NCBI GenBank assembly: GCA_030762935.1
Contig: CM060900.1
Span: 289,486,784 to 289,550,783 of the forward strand
Source of the DNA: Hymenopus coronatus
Taxonomy: Eukaryota; Arthropoda; Insecta; Mantodea; Hymenopodidae
Length of the DNA: 64,000 bases
Direction of reading: 5' to 3'
Shown here: positions 1 through 11,913 of the stretch, piece after piece
Position numbering within the stretch: position 1 is the stretch's first letter
How the letters are laid out: the number at the start of each line of letters is the position of its first letter
Position numbers and translations under genes: made by a program
Notes under the pieces: generated by a model
Databases searched by the model: none
The model's input: the letters and a program-made list of their open reading frames with translations, nothing else
What the model was told of the DNA's origin: nothing

Positions 1-436
1 GAAAAAATCCATCGTGCTCCGCCAGGTTTGAACCCTTCTGGTCCTGGAAAGCCTTTAATACCAAATATGTTACGACCGACTTTCTGAGAAAGAATGTAAA
101 GTCACCTCCCAAATCATCTAAGGAAAGGAAAAATCCTCGCCAATCTCTGCGTAGATCCTCTTCCGAGGACTCTTCTGCGGAGAGCACATATCGGCGAAAA
201 CTATCTTCCTCGATGAGCACCTCCAATTGCATCGAGGTTCTCGAACCGAAAATCTCTATTGGAAAGAGGACTTTCTCCTTGGAGGAGATGGACCAGTAGG
301 ATTCTGTCCTCACTGCCAGATGGCAGTGCGTAAGAAACAGAATCGTACTCCAGAAGAAAGTGTTTGTCCGACGGCCAAGAAAAGTAGACTAAACCGACCA
401 GAACAGCCAAATATACAGAAACGCCTTTCCATTTAA
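1..436 (+). pseudogene. ORF1 (Gag-like) C-terminal remnant, copy 1
   Basis: Only the last roughly 145 codons lie in the window. The phrase TDFLRKNVKSPPKSSK near 85-125 corresponds to the basic, serine-rich region after the zinc knuckles in copy 15, and the end KRLSI followed by TAA at 434-436 is the family A ORF1 terminus. In-frame breaks occur between them. In this family ORF1 is thought to bind element RNA and form the ribonucleoprotein. No catalytic function is expected, and this remnant is not translatable as a unit. Confidence 0.8.
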
Positions 437-457
437 ACATATCTGACTATATTGCAC

Positions 458-3400
458 ATGGCTATCCTACAGTGGAACATACGTAGAATTAGATCACATC
501 GACCAGAGTTTGAATTGTTGCTACACCAGTATCAGGCTTTAGTTGTGTGATTGCAAGAGACCACGCTCTGTCCCCAAGACCACCTCTCAATAAAGCAATA
601 CCCTTCAGTCCTGTGATATATCACCGGCGGAGGAGTTACTGCACATGGAGACACCATGATTCTTACCAGAGATGATATTTTCCCCGACTGTGGACCGATT
701 CAATCTTACATACAGTCCATTGCAGTAAGCATTAAGCTACCCTCCATTTGCTTCACCATTTGTAGTATATATGTACCTCAATTTGACGGCCTCTCGCGCA
801 CTGATTTACTGGAACTAGCCTCCCAGCTGCTAACACCTTTTCTGTTGGCAGGGGACTTGAATGCCATCACACGTTTTGGGGCTCCCCTCGGGCTGGTGCG
901 AGAGTTACACTGCTCGCTGAATTTCTGGATGCTATTAATCTACCTCTCCTGAAAACCGGACAGCCTACATTTCTCTCCGATTCCTTTATTACTATTTCTC
1001 ACCTGGCAATAGCAGTTTGTTCTTCACAGCTAGAGGTTTCCGTACAGTGGAATATCATCTATGACTTACATTCAAGCGACCACGTTTCTATTGTTATTTA
1101 TTGCTTCGCACAGGATGTATGTTCTACCCGTTTACCTAGATGGCGCTTAGACCAGGCCAGCTGGAGCGTTTATTCCGGTTTGGCCGTTTTTTTACCACAA
1201 CGGGCACGACTTAGTGGATTCTTTAGTCCAACTGCTCACCGAAATAATTATTTCTGCTAATGAGCTTTCTTTTCCGCGGTCGACTGGACATCCCCGTCGC
1301 TTTCCTGTCCCTTGGTGGACAGGTGAATGCCGGAATGCCATTCGTGCTTGCAGAAGTGCTCTTCGGAATTTCCTTTGTGCGCCTATGCTGGATAACCTAA
1401 CCCAATATAAAATGATGCGTGCCAAATGTAGATAAGTTATTAAGGATAGCAAACAGGAATCATAGAGCCGGTTTGTAGGCTCCTTTAACCGACATAAACC
1501 TTCCTCGGTCTTATGGCATAATTTAAGGCGTGTAGCCGGAAAACCGACCCATATGCTGGTCGCTGGTCTAAAAACATCGCCAGGCGCTTTGGTTCACAGG
1601 TTTGACGTGGCCAACACTCTGGACAGTCCTTTCGCCCAGGTGTCGTGCTCAGATAATTATTCGCCTGAATTTCTTCCAATTAAGACTTAGGTTGAATCTC
1701 GAGAATTTGCCTTCCGCTCTGGAAACCTTGAAGACTACAGCAACTGTTTCACTGTAGCGGAGGTAGATAATGCCTTCTTATCTTCCTGAAACTGCGCATG
1801 ACCAGATGGAATCCACGTCCAAATATTTCAAAACTCTTTCCTGCGGGTATGGCTTTCTTCCTCGAGGTTTATAATCTGTCTGGGTAGATGCAATTTTTCA
1901 AACTCAGTGACGGGCGGCCACCATCATACCTATTTTGAACCTTGGAAAGGACCGCCATCTTCCTTCTAGCTACCGTAAAATTTCCCTCACCAGCTGTGTC
2001 TGCAAGGTAATGGAACACATGATAAATGGGCGGTTGGTGTGTTGGTTGGAATCCCAGAATCTTCCGACCAACATCCAATGTCGTTTTGGACGACATCGAT
2101 CTGCGGTTGAACACCTTGAGTCGCTATCGACGCAAATCCTGAACGGGTTTCTTCGGAATTGTCAGACGGTTGGGATATATTTTGATCTCGAGAAGGCTTA
2201 TGATACCCGCTGGCGGGCAGGGATTTTACGCTCCCTCCTCAGTTGGAATATACGTGTCCGTCTACCGTTGTTCATCCAGGAGTTTATGCGGGACCGCATT
2301 TTTCGAATAAGGGTCGGCTCGGTTTTTTCTAACCTTTCTAATCAATAGAACGGAATGCCGCAGAGCTCAGTACTAAGCCTGTCGCTGTTTGCTATAGGGA
2401 TTAGTTCCATATCGCAATGTGTTCCCCTAGGTTTCTCTTCAGGTTTATTTGTAAAGGACTTAACCATCTTCTGCACTTATCAGCGTACACCGTCTTTGGA
2501 ACGCCGTCACCAGCTGTGTTTGGACAATCTCTATGATTGCAACTTGAAAAACGGCTTGCGTTCCTCCCGTGAGAAGACAGTTTGTGTTAAACTCTGGCGC
2601 AATAGGTGGCGAATGGCACCTACTCTTCTACTCGGGCCAGACTTTCTTCCCCTCTCAGGTGAGGTGAGATTCCGGGGCGTTGATATTCGATCGCAAACTA
2701 TGCTGGTTTATTGATCCGATCCAAGCTAGACTATGGATGTATTGTTTATTCTTCAGCACGACCATGTCTGATGAGTAAGTTAGATACTGTCCACAATCAG
2801 GGCATCCGTGTGGCTGTTGGAGTTTTTCCAAGTATCCCAGTTGTGAGCATTTACGCCGAATCGGCGGAAACGCCATTTGGTTTCGGCGAGATATCCTGCT
2901 AGTGAATTATGGTAGTGGACTAAAGCGCATGCCTACTCATTCAACGATTCCCCCTTTTCTTTTCATTCTACTGAGCTACACTACCGTCATCGCCACCTAT
3001 CAGTTAGTCCAAAACATGCAGGCTTTCGTTTTAGAGAGCTTGTTCGGAACTACGGTATAGCAATACCTAGCATGTTTTCCAACATGGAGATTATGCACGT
3101 GCTGCCTCTCACGTCCACCTCGGGGAGTTAACATTCGGGAAGTCCATGATGCATTCGTGTAGAATCCGTATTGCTTTTTTATTTTTTTCATTTTTATTTA
3201 TTTATTTATTTTAGAATTTTCATCCCATTACAGTGACCGAGTTTGTACATACACCGATGGGAATAAATGCACCGACGGTGTTGGGTGTGCCTTTGTATCA
3301 GTAACCGAACCGCATACTTTTCGTTTACCCATCACACATCCGTTTATACTGCGGAACTGTATGCTATTTATCGAGCCATTCAGTACGTTTGCCGTCGTAA

Positions 3401-4034
3401 ATTGGGTAACTGCCGAATTCCGACTTACTTAGCACACTTCGAAGTCTTCGCGAGGTGTACGGCTACCATTCTTTAGTGCAGCGCATTCAGGATGCCTTCC
3501 ACATTTTGCACGCTTCTGGTGTTCATGTGGATCTAGGCTGGCTTCCTGGACACGTTGGCTTGTCAGGTAATGAACTAGCGGATTAGGCGGCAAAGTCGGC
3601 AACCACGGACCTCAGTGTCACAATTAGTTGTTCCACAGCCAAAGATTTTAAGCTTGTTTTGCGGAGGGCGGTGCTTTCGTGCTGGCATGCATGACAGACT
3701 GCTCTTGGAACAAGAAGCTAAGGGCAGTGAGGGCACTTCCGGTCAAGTTGCTCAGGTACTGCTCTTCGTGAGGAAGTGGTTGTGGCTCGCCTCCGTATCG
3801 GTCACTGTTTTTTTTATCCACTGCTACCAGTTAAAAAGGGGTCCTACTCCTATTTGTAGTCAGTGTGGACAGGCACTAACCGTTCACCGTGTACTGGTGG
3901 AGTGTGCGCCTCTAGCCTGATTACGAGCCACTCTATGACTTCCGGTCAATACTAAAGAGATTTTGTTGGAAGATACCGGAGCGGACGATAGCGTTTTTAG
4001 CTTTTTATCTTCATTGCGTTTTAAGGTAATGTAG
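458..4034 (+). pseudogene. ORF2 (EN-RT-RNase H polyprotein), decayed, copy 1
   Basis: The start ATGGCTATCCTACAGTGGAA at 458 is the family A ORF2 start, 21 nt after the ORF1 stop. Recognisable in order are endonuclease WNIR and LAGDLNA (about 845-870), RT FDLEKAYDT (about 2185), the QSSVLSLSLFAIG motif (about 2360), an RT active site reading FVKD instead of FVDD (about 2448), RNase H YTDGNKCTDGVGCAFV (about 3250) and LPGHVGLSGNELAD (about 3540). The C terminus ends KVM and TAG at 4032-4034. An early stop (about 548), several frameshifts and the lost catalytic aspartate show the copy is dead. Family function is target nicking, reverse transcription and RNA removal. Confidence 0.9.
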
Positions 4035-4177
4035 TTTTATTTCAATTTTTAATGCTGTGGTACGTTGTGAAGTAGCTACAGGTTTTAGACATTTCAGCGT
4101 CTCAGGACTGAAGCTTTTGTTTTAGTTATCCTTTTAGCGTGTTTTTAATAGTTTTAATGATGATGATAATGGTGTTT

Positions 4178-4212
4178 AAGGGCGCTCAACTGCCGAGGTC
4201 ATTAGCGCCCTT
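4178..4212 (-). other. 3'-terminal stem-loop of copy 2
   Basis: A perfect 9-bp inverted repeat, AAGGGCGCT at 4178-4186 and AGCGCCCTT at 4204-4212, closes a 17-nt loop. It lies just before the GAT/ATC simple tail. The same hairpin occurs in copy 15 and, with variation, in the other copies. A role in reverse-transcriptase recognition of the RNA 3' end is inferred from other non-LTR elements. Confidence 0.85.
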
Positions 4213-4396
4213 ATGATTAAAACTTGGCAATAGACTAAGAAAATACCATGGCAAAAAAGTAAACACAAGTAAAAGAGCTAAAAGAGTTGAAACAGAAGGA
4301 ACAGAACTGTCCAACCCTCTAACCAGAGCTGGATGTAAAACTCCATCTAAAACCAACACATTAGAACCAAAAGAGTTAAAAAAAACTGCTATCACA

Positions 4397-7300
4397 CTAA
4401 AACTTCAAGGTAAAAGAAACTTTTGCTAAAAATTTAAAAATCCTGTCCACTGCTCTTGGGTCATCTGCCAGGACCTCAGCAAGAGAGGCCGGCATGCCCA
4501 TAGATGACTGAATGTGTGCCAGGTGACCACATTCAAGCAACACATGACGAACTGTCTGTGCCTCCTCACAGAGCGTACAGACAGGAGCACGTTCACGTTT
4601 AAAAAGGTAACTGTGAGTAAAAATACAGTGCCCAATTCTTAGCCGAGCTAGTACTACCTCCTCCCGGCGGAATGAACGAGAGGAGGTTACCCAGTTGACA
4701 GGGAGGTCCTTCACCTCTCGCAGCTTATTACCACGGAGAGCCGACCACTCCGCATGCCAAGTTGAAAAAACGGATCTCCGTACAGCCACTCTAAAATCTT
4801 CTGCTGTAGAATGAGTAATCGTAACACTGGGCGCTGTGGCTGCCGATTTCGCTGTCAAATCCGCCGTGTCATTCCCTGGCAAGCCAACGTGTCCAGGAAT
4901 CCAGGCGCACTCCACATTAAAACCAGAAGCGTGCAAAATGAGGAGAACGTCCTGGATGCTCTGCACCAAAGGATGGTAATTGTACAGCTCACGAATGCTC
5001 TGAAGGGCACTAAGGGAATCACTAAGAATAAGACAGTCACCTAATTTTCGACGCCCAATATACAGAAGGGTTTGATAAATAACATATAGCTCGGCAGAAT
5101 ATATAGATGTGCTACTAGGCAAACCGTAAGTAGAAGTTGCGGTGCCAGTGACAAAGGCACATCCTACACCGTCGGGACTCTTACTACCATCGGTGTAGAT
5201 ACAAGTACGGCCACTGTATTTGGATAAAAATTCTAAAAAACAACGACGAATACTATCAAGAGGCGTAACAGATTTCCCGCTAAGCGTCATCCCGAGATCG
5301 ACATGAGAGGTAGCGCGTAACCTAGGGGGTACATGCTCTCTCCCTTGGATAACAGCCGAGGAATGTCAACATGGTGCTGGCGTAGAAGCTCACGGAAACA
5401 AAAACCTGGCCTGGGGCTCAGAGAGCGGAGGCAGTATCCCTCGTGCAGCTCAGAGGATAAAATCGCGTGATAAGTTGGATGCCCAGGCATACACTTCAGC
5501 CCACAGCCATAATTAGCAAGCAGGACATCACGCCGAAATCGCAGAGGAGGTTCTCCCGATTCGGCGTAGAGGCTAACAACTGGGCTCGTTGGAAAAGCTC
5601 CAACGGCCACACGGATGCCCTGATTATGGACTGTGTCTAACCTTCTGAGCACTGAAGCTCGGGCTGAGGATGACAATGCTGCCATAGTCCAACTAGGAAC
5701 GAATCACAGCACAATAAAGACGGAGCATTGCCGTGCGATCCGCACCCCGAGATTTGCCACTTAGTATCCGTAAATGATTTAGAGAACGGTCACATCGTGC
5801 TTTAAGCTGTGCTATATGTGGTGCCCAACAAAGTTTCCGATCGAAGATCAAACCAAGGAATCTCGCCTCATCTGCGAAAGGAGGTAAATCTGACCCGAGT
5901 CGAAGAGACGGCGGCATTTGCCACCTACGGCGCCAGAAGTTAACGCAGACTGTCTTCTCAGCGGAGAAACGAAAACCGAGTTTCCAGCTCCAAGCATAGA
6001 GATTGTCCAAACACCGCTGGAGACGGCGATCCAAAAACGGTGTACGCTGAGAAGTACAGAAGATGGCAAAGTCGTCCACGTATAAACAGGAAGAGACACC
6101 TGGAGGCACACACAGTGATATGGAATTTATCGCAATAGCAAATAGCGTCACGCTGAGTACGGAGCCCTGCGGCACTCCGTTCTCTTGAATAAAATGGTTA
6201 GAAAAAACCGAGCCGACCCTCACTCGAAAAACGCGGTCCCGCATAAACTCCTGAATGACCAACGGTAGGCGTCCACGTGCCAGTTGTGGAGAGAACGCAA
6301 TATTCCCGCCCGCCAACACGTGTCGTAGGCCTTCTCGAGGTGAAAAAATATCCAAACTGTGGGGCTGTTCTTAAGAAACCGTCCATAATCTGAGTTGACA
6401 AAGAGACAAGGTGGTCAGTTGTTGAACGTCGTCGTCTAAAGCCACACTGGATGTTCGTCAGAAGATTGTGGGATTCCAGCCACCACATCAACCGTCCATT
6501 AATCATGCGTTCCATCACCTTGCACACGCAACTGGTGAGGGAAATAGGACGGTAACTGGAAGGAAGATGGCGGTCCTTTCCAGGTTTAAGAATGGGTATG
6601 ATGGTGGCCTCCCACACTTGTCTGGAAAAATGCCATCAACCCAGACACGATTATAGACCGCGAGTAGGAAAGCTTTGCCATCAGGAGAGAGATGTTGCAA
6701 CATTTGGACGTGGATACCATCTGGTCCTGGTGCTGAGTGTCGTGAAGAGGAGAGTGCAGTGTCTAGCCCTGCCAGGGTGAAAAGGCGATTATAATCCTCA
6801 AGTTTGCCAGAAAGAAACGAGAATCCTTGAGATTCCACCTGAGTCTTAACTGTAAGAAACTCAGGGGAATAATTGCCTGATCTAGACACCTGAGCGAATG
6901 CACTGCCTAAGTATTCGCCACGTCAAATGTATCAACAACAGCTCAGGTAGGCGTTTTGAGACCGGCGATGGGCATATAGTTCGGTTTCCCAGCCACACGT
7001 CTTAACTTATCCCATACGACAGAGGAAGGTGTATGTCGATTAAAGGAACTCACTAATTAATTCCATGACATCTTTTGCTACCTTTAATAACTCGTCTAGA
7101 ATGTGCACGCATCCGTTTATAGTGTATCAGGTTATCCAGTGTAGGCGAAGCGCTGGAAAACCCGTAGAGCTCGTCTGCTAGCGCGAAAAGCATCCCGACA
7201 GGCATCGGTCCACCAAGGTATCGGAAATCGACGGCTGTGATCAGTCGAACGCGGAATGGATTGCTCAGCAGCAGAAAGAATGGTCCCTGTGAGATGTTCG

Positions 7301-8055
7301 ACCAAGTGGTTAAGAGAGTCGTGCTCTTCGTAGGAGTACAGTTCCCAGTTGGCGTGGTCTAGGCCCCAACTAGGTAAACCGGTGGAACATACAACGGATA
7401 TCAAAACACTAATACGACAAGGAAAGTGGTCACTAGAATGCAAAGCCGAGATGATATTCCAGCATAACGTGACTGCTAGCTGAGGGGAACAGATTGCAAT
7501 GTCAATGTGTGAAAAACTATGAAAGGCGTCAGAAAGAAAGGTGGGCTCTCCGGTGTTTAAGAGAGCAACATCCTGACTATCCAAGAAGTGTCTAAATAGC
7601 CTACCTCTCGCACAAGCCCGAGGAGAGCCCCAAAGAGTGTGATGGGCAGTCACGTCGCCTTCCAATAAAAAGGGTGGTGGCAACTGCGAAATGAGGTGTT
7701 CTAAGTCGCTGTGCGAGAGGTCCGCAGATGGAGGCAAATAGATACTGCAAATGGTGAATAAAGCGAAGGGTAGATTAATGCTGACAGCAACGGACTGGAT
7801 TGCAGATTGTATGGGTATGGAGTTGGCAAAAATATCATCTCGAATAAGCATCATAGTGCCCCCATGTGCCGGGACACCGTCCTCCGGGGATAAATCACAT
7901 CATACGGAGGAGTACTGCCTGATGGTAACGGTGTCCTGTGGACGGAGCTTCCTCTCTTGTAAACATACAGCCAAGGGTTAATGCTGGCGCAGCAACAAGT
8001 CAAGCTCTGGTCGTTGTGGTCGAATTCCGCGTATGTTCCAATGGAGGATAGTCAT
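4397..8055 (-). pseudogene. ORF2 (EN-RT-RNase H), lightly damaged, copy 2
   Basis: It starts at the ATG at 8055-8053 (MTILHWNIRGIRP) and ends with the stop at 4397. Conserved blocks include GTMMLIRDDIF and SHIDIAICSPQ in the endonuclease, KDRHLPSSYRPISLTS, GVPQGSVLSVTLFAIAINSI and LYVDDFAIF in RT, IYTDGSKSPDGVGCAFV and WIPGHVGLPGNDTADLTAKS in RNase H, and a C-terminal CX2CX7HX4C motif (CTLCEEAQTVRHVLLEC). The EN block GDVTAHHTLWGS has N changed to T. Frameshifts and stops near 5285, 5690, 6350, 6600, 6900-7130 and 7980 break it into pieces, so it is a recent pseudogene of an otherwise complete gene. Confidence 0.92.
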
Positions 8056-8063
8056 TGAGTATA

Positions 8064-9499
8064 TTATGGGACAGTTTCAGATCGAAGACGCTTCTGCAGA
8101 TTGGGATTAGCTGGTCGGTTCAATTTGTTCTTCTTCGGCGTTGGGCTAGTACTATTTTCAGGAGCACGGTCCTGCCGTTTCCGCACTGTACCTCTGGCAG
8201 TGGCGGCAGAATCCTCCTGGTCCATCTCCACAAGGGTGATCCCTTTTTCAAGACCAAATTTCGGTCCAAGAAGTTCGAACCGATTGGATGTGCTGATCGG
8301 CGAAGACGGCCGTCGCCGATCCACGCCCTCCTCCCCAGATGACCCATCAGAGGAGGATACGCGTGGGGAGTTGCGTGTATTTTTCTTTCCCTTAGATGAC
8401 TTGGTAGAAGATTGCACATTCTCTTTCAAGAAGTCTTGTTGTGCATATTTGGTCTTAAACTGTTCTTCCGGGGCTGAAGACGTGAATTTACCAGCTTTAG
8501 TTCAGGAGGTCGAGGCTTTGGGTGACAAGTGTGCAGGACTATTCTGTAAGCTGGCTGATTTGGCAGATGTTAATACCGACTTGGGTGTAGGTGTCGAAGG
8601 CTTTGGCAGAGCTTGGGCTAAAATAACCTTTTCCGCAATAGTAGCCCCGTTCATATCGCCGGTCTGTGCCGCGATTTCCCGACGCGGCACCGGCCTAGGT
8701 GCAACTGAGCTACAGGTGCCGGACCTCGGGGCAGAGGGTTGGTGGAGTCGCAGGAGCCCCCGGGCCTCCAAGAAGGCCACCTTCTCCCTCACCCTCATCT
8801 CCCGGATCGCTCGTTCCTCTGCAAAACGGGGGCAGTCTAGGGAACACACGACGGAGCCGAAGCACAAGCCCTATCGTGGGAGACGTCACCGCAGTGGACA
8901 CAGGTGGACTTGCCGGTACACAGCTCACCAGCGTGACCAAAACGCTGGCATTTAAAGCATCTCAGCGGATTGGGTATATAAGGCCCATCCTCGATGGCCT
9001 CATACCCTGCCCCAATCCTCTGAGGGAGTTTAACCCGATCAAAAGTAAGAAACAGGGTACGAGTAGGCAGGAATTCACCGTTGATCCCACGTTGTACCCG
9101 ATAAACAGATGAGACACCCTGAGTCGCAAGACTCTCTTGGATCTCCTCAATGGACAAACCGTCCAACGCGCGGGTTGTTACTACACCGCGTGAGGAGCTC
9201 AGCGACCTGTGCACCTCGACCCTTACTGGATAGCTGGCCAACATGGTGGCTTTTAGTTTCCTTGCAGCTTGCGAGGCGGAGTTGGCTTCGACAAGAAGTG
9301 TATCATTGCGAGCTCGAACGCAGAATTTAACCGGACCAGCTATGGCATCGAGACCCCTTTGGATAGCAAAAGGGCTCACCGTAAGGAACTTCCTACCTTC
9401 CTCTGTTCTATGAATACCCAAGTAGCGAGGACCACATGACTCGACTACTTCCTTTCCAAAGTCTTTATTCGAAATCAGGGGTTTAAGTTTTGGTGCCAT
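8064..9499 (-). pseudogene. ORF1 (Gag-like zinc-knuckle protein), frameshifted, copy 2
   Basis: It begins MAPKLKPLISNKDFGKEVV at 9499 and matches ORF1 of copy 15. The first 220 residues are open and include the first zinc knuckle CFKCQRFGHAGELC and the second, CVHCGDVSHDRAC. A frameshift near 8840 and others near 8500 and 8080 disrupt the serine/proline-rich C-terminal part. The last codons are shifted so that the family ending KRLSI is replaced by KRLRSETVP. The predicted role is an RNA-binding nucleoprotein of the retrotransposon RNP, and it is inactive as it stands. Confidence 0.9.
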
Positions 9500-9623
9500 A
9501 AAAATGGTATAAATTCATCCCCCAGTGCCCCCACCCACCACGGAGCCCAACAAGGGGCCACCCACCGGGGTGACAGGGCCACACAGGGGAGACATCAGGC
9601 CCACCGTCCCACTCACCCTGGAT

Positions 9624-10254
9624 TGATTAAAGCGTTTCAGACATCTATGTAAGAGAGGAGGATATGTATTCTAACTTTAGCTATGAATATGCATCCGATA
9701 ACAACGTCCCTGCTACGCATGCAAATATTCGGTGTACTCAAAATGGATTTACGGGGATGTACGACCAATACAATGTGAATCAACCTTTCAAATACGCAAT
9801 TACACAAGTATGAGATTGTACAGTAAGTATATCTCATTTGTATCCTATTGCTTTATCCATTTTTCGTTAATATGGTTATTATGCTTATGTGTGTCTGCTT
9901 TTTTTTTTTTTCAGTTTTCAGCCTGCAGATTATGTGAATTTGTTTTTGGTATTTTAAAAAATAAAAAACCGACCAAAACAGGATGTTGTTTTAGTAAAGA
10001 AGTACTTCTAGTTTCTTTAATTAACCTGCTTTTTCTGAATAGTAAGGTTTTGTATGCATAATTATTGATTGTATTCGGGATTTTTAATTTTATTTTCACT
10101 TTTTTATATTAGCTATTTGTTTTAAATGTTGAAGACTTCTCATCCATATAATGTATATTATACTGTAAAGAGAAGGGTTTACCATAAATAAAAGAATAAT
10201 CAGTTTGCCATTTAGTACTCATTTTATTATTAATAATTTAAAATCCTGCATTCT
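9624..10254. other. AT-rich unique sequence between copies 2 and 3
   Basis: About 630 bases with no match to the repeat families, no convincing coding frame and no RNA gene. It contains T and A homopolymer runs near 9899 and 9955. The short open frames here lack any recognisable motif. I see nothing else in it. Confidence 0.6.
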
Positions 10255-11243
10255 CCCCTACTCCCCCAGGGCCCTACGACAGTAGGTACGGGTTTGGCGC
10301 ATCCGGGGGTTCCCGAGCCACTCACCGCCATCTCATTCTCCCCATCGCCATCCACTGGGCCACGTATTGTGTTTGTGTCTGCGTGTGTGTGTTCGCGCAT
10401 ATGTTGTTTATGTGTTATTCTTAGCGCGAGTGCACTTGCCTCATCTTCCTCTTCTAGGCTTATTCATAATATATTTAGTCTTAATGCTTTAGGTTTATTA
10501 ACTCCTGCCTCACAAACAGAATTTTTTTTATTTTATCTCCGTGTCTCCTGTCCCACGGTTCCAGTGCGGCTTCCGACTTGTTTGGTCTTCGGAGGCCTCA
10601 GGCGTGACGGTTGAGTGGGCCCTTCTCACTGCCCCTAAGTGTAAGCATTAGGTGCGAAGCTCGTCCATACGGATATGTACACCCACATAGATTCTCTAGA
10701 AGCCCGGCCCGAGCTAATATCCCGACGAACGCAGGTCGTCGGGTTAGAATCACGTGCCGGACGTGTAACCGCTATCGAAAACCCGGTGTATTCAACCACA
10801 AGTCCCCTTAATCCATGGATGTTTTATTACACACCATGACCTAAAGTGGGGGGGCCACAGGTGGTTACACCTGTTCTAGGGGCCTAAAGCCGGGTTGTGC
10901 TTGGTATAGGACTTATGCATAAGGACAGCAGTGGTGGCTGGAGGGTAATTCCTCCTAAGTACCTCTGAGATCGGTCTAGGAGGGTTCTTCAAGGCGGCAC
11001 AGACCGGAAAGTATATTTGGTGTCTTTTTTTCTCTTTCCCCGGGGTGGCAGGCTGACGCTGACAGTACCGGAAGGGGGCTATTTCATCATGATCCCTGCG
11101 CGCAAAACCCTGCCATTTGTCCGCTTTTTAGTAGTGATCTTGGCTTGCGAATAAAAAACTGTGTGAGATGTTAACCCATTTTATATTCAACGGGAAATCG
11201 ACAGGTTCTGTGGCACAATAAGCAAAAAAGTCAGGACTAGAGC
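10255..11243 (+). mobile_element. Copy 3: family B retrotransposon, 5' UTR and start of ORF1 only
   Basis: It begins with the GC-rich 5' block (CCCCCAGGGCCCTACGACAG from about 10263), followed by the B-specific 5' UTR and the first codons of ORF1 at about 11088 (ATGATCCCTGCGCGC). It stops abruptly at about 11243, where a second B 5' UTR fragment begins. ORF1 is already broken by TAA/TAG codons within 70 bases. This is either a truncated copy interrupted by copy 4 or half of a recombination duplication. Confidence 0.75.
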
Positions 11244-11913
11244 GAATTTACTCGCCTCGTCTTCTTCCCCTTCTAGGCTTATTCTTTACGTATTTAGTTT
11301 TAAGACTTTAGATTTATTAAGGTCTGCCTCACCAACAGGGATGATTATTTTTTCTCCGTAGTTCCTGTCCCACGGTTCCAGCGCGGGTTCCAACATGTGT
11401 GCTCTTCGGAGGTCTCAGGCGTGAAGGTTGAGTGGACCCTTCCTACTGCCCCTATGTGTAAGGTTAGATGCGGAGACCGTCCATGCCGTTATGTACACCC
11501 ACGTATTTTCCTTGGGGGCCCGGTCCGTTTTAATTTCCCGACGAACGCTGTTCGTTGGGTAAGAATTACGGACCGGTCTTGTTACCGCTAACGGAAACCC
11601 GGTGTAATCAACCACAAGTCCCCTGAATCCATGTTTGCTTTATTACGCAACATGGCCTAAAGTGGGGAGCCTAAGGTGGTTATACCTGTGGTAGGGGCTT
11701 AAACCCGGGTTGTACATGGTGAAGGGCTTATCCGTATGGACCAGCAGGGGTGGCTGGAGGGTGACTCCTTCTCAGGTATTCCTTGAGATCGGTCTGGTAG
11801 GGGTCTACCAGGCGGCACAGACCGGAAGGTATTTTGGTGTCTTGTTTTTTTTTTCTCTGCCCCCGGATGTTGGCAGGCTGACGCCGACGGTTCCGGAAGG
11901 AGGTTTTTCCATA

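Larger units (their letters stand above)
1..4160 (+). mobile_element. Copy 1: family A non-LTR retrotransposon, 5' part outside window
   Basis: The window opens inside ORF1 and the copy runs through ORF2 into its 3' UTR. Order and wording match full-length copy 15: ORF1 tail, 21-nt spacer, EN, RT, RNase H, 3' UTR. It stops short of the usual terminal hairpin because minus-strand copy 2 abuts its 3' UTR near 4160, so the two elements meet tail to tail. Many stops and frameshifts make it an old, inactive copy. Confidence 0.9.
4161..9623 (-). mobile_element. Copy 2: family A retrotransposon, nearly full length
   Basis: Reading on the minus strand, a 5' UTR remnant (from about 9623), ORF1, ORF2, 3' UTR, terminal hairpin (4178-4212) and ATC-type tail (about 4157-4168) follow in order. 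It resembles intact copy 15 closely over most of its length, including the 3' UTR, so it is relatively young, but it carries point stops and small indels. The 5' UTR is cut inside the CACCCTGG stretch at about 9623, about 340 nt short of the full 5' end. Confidence 0.9.

Noticed and set aside
8101..8955. 284-codon plus-strand open frame (and the similar one at 47878-48546)
   Set aside because: It is antisense to ORF1 in copies 2 and 15 and has no motif of its own; codon bias of the sense frame explains it.
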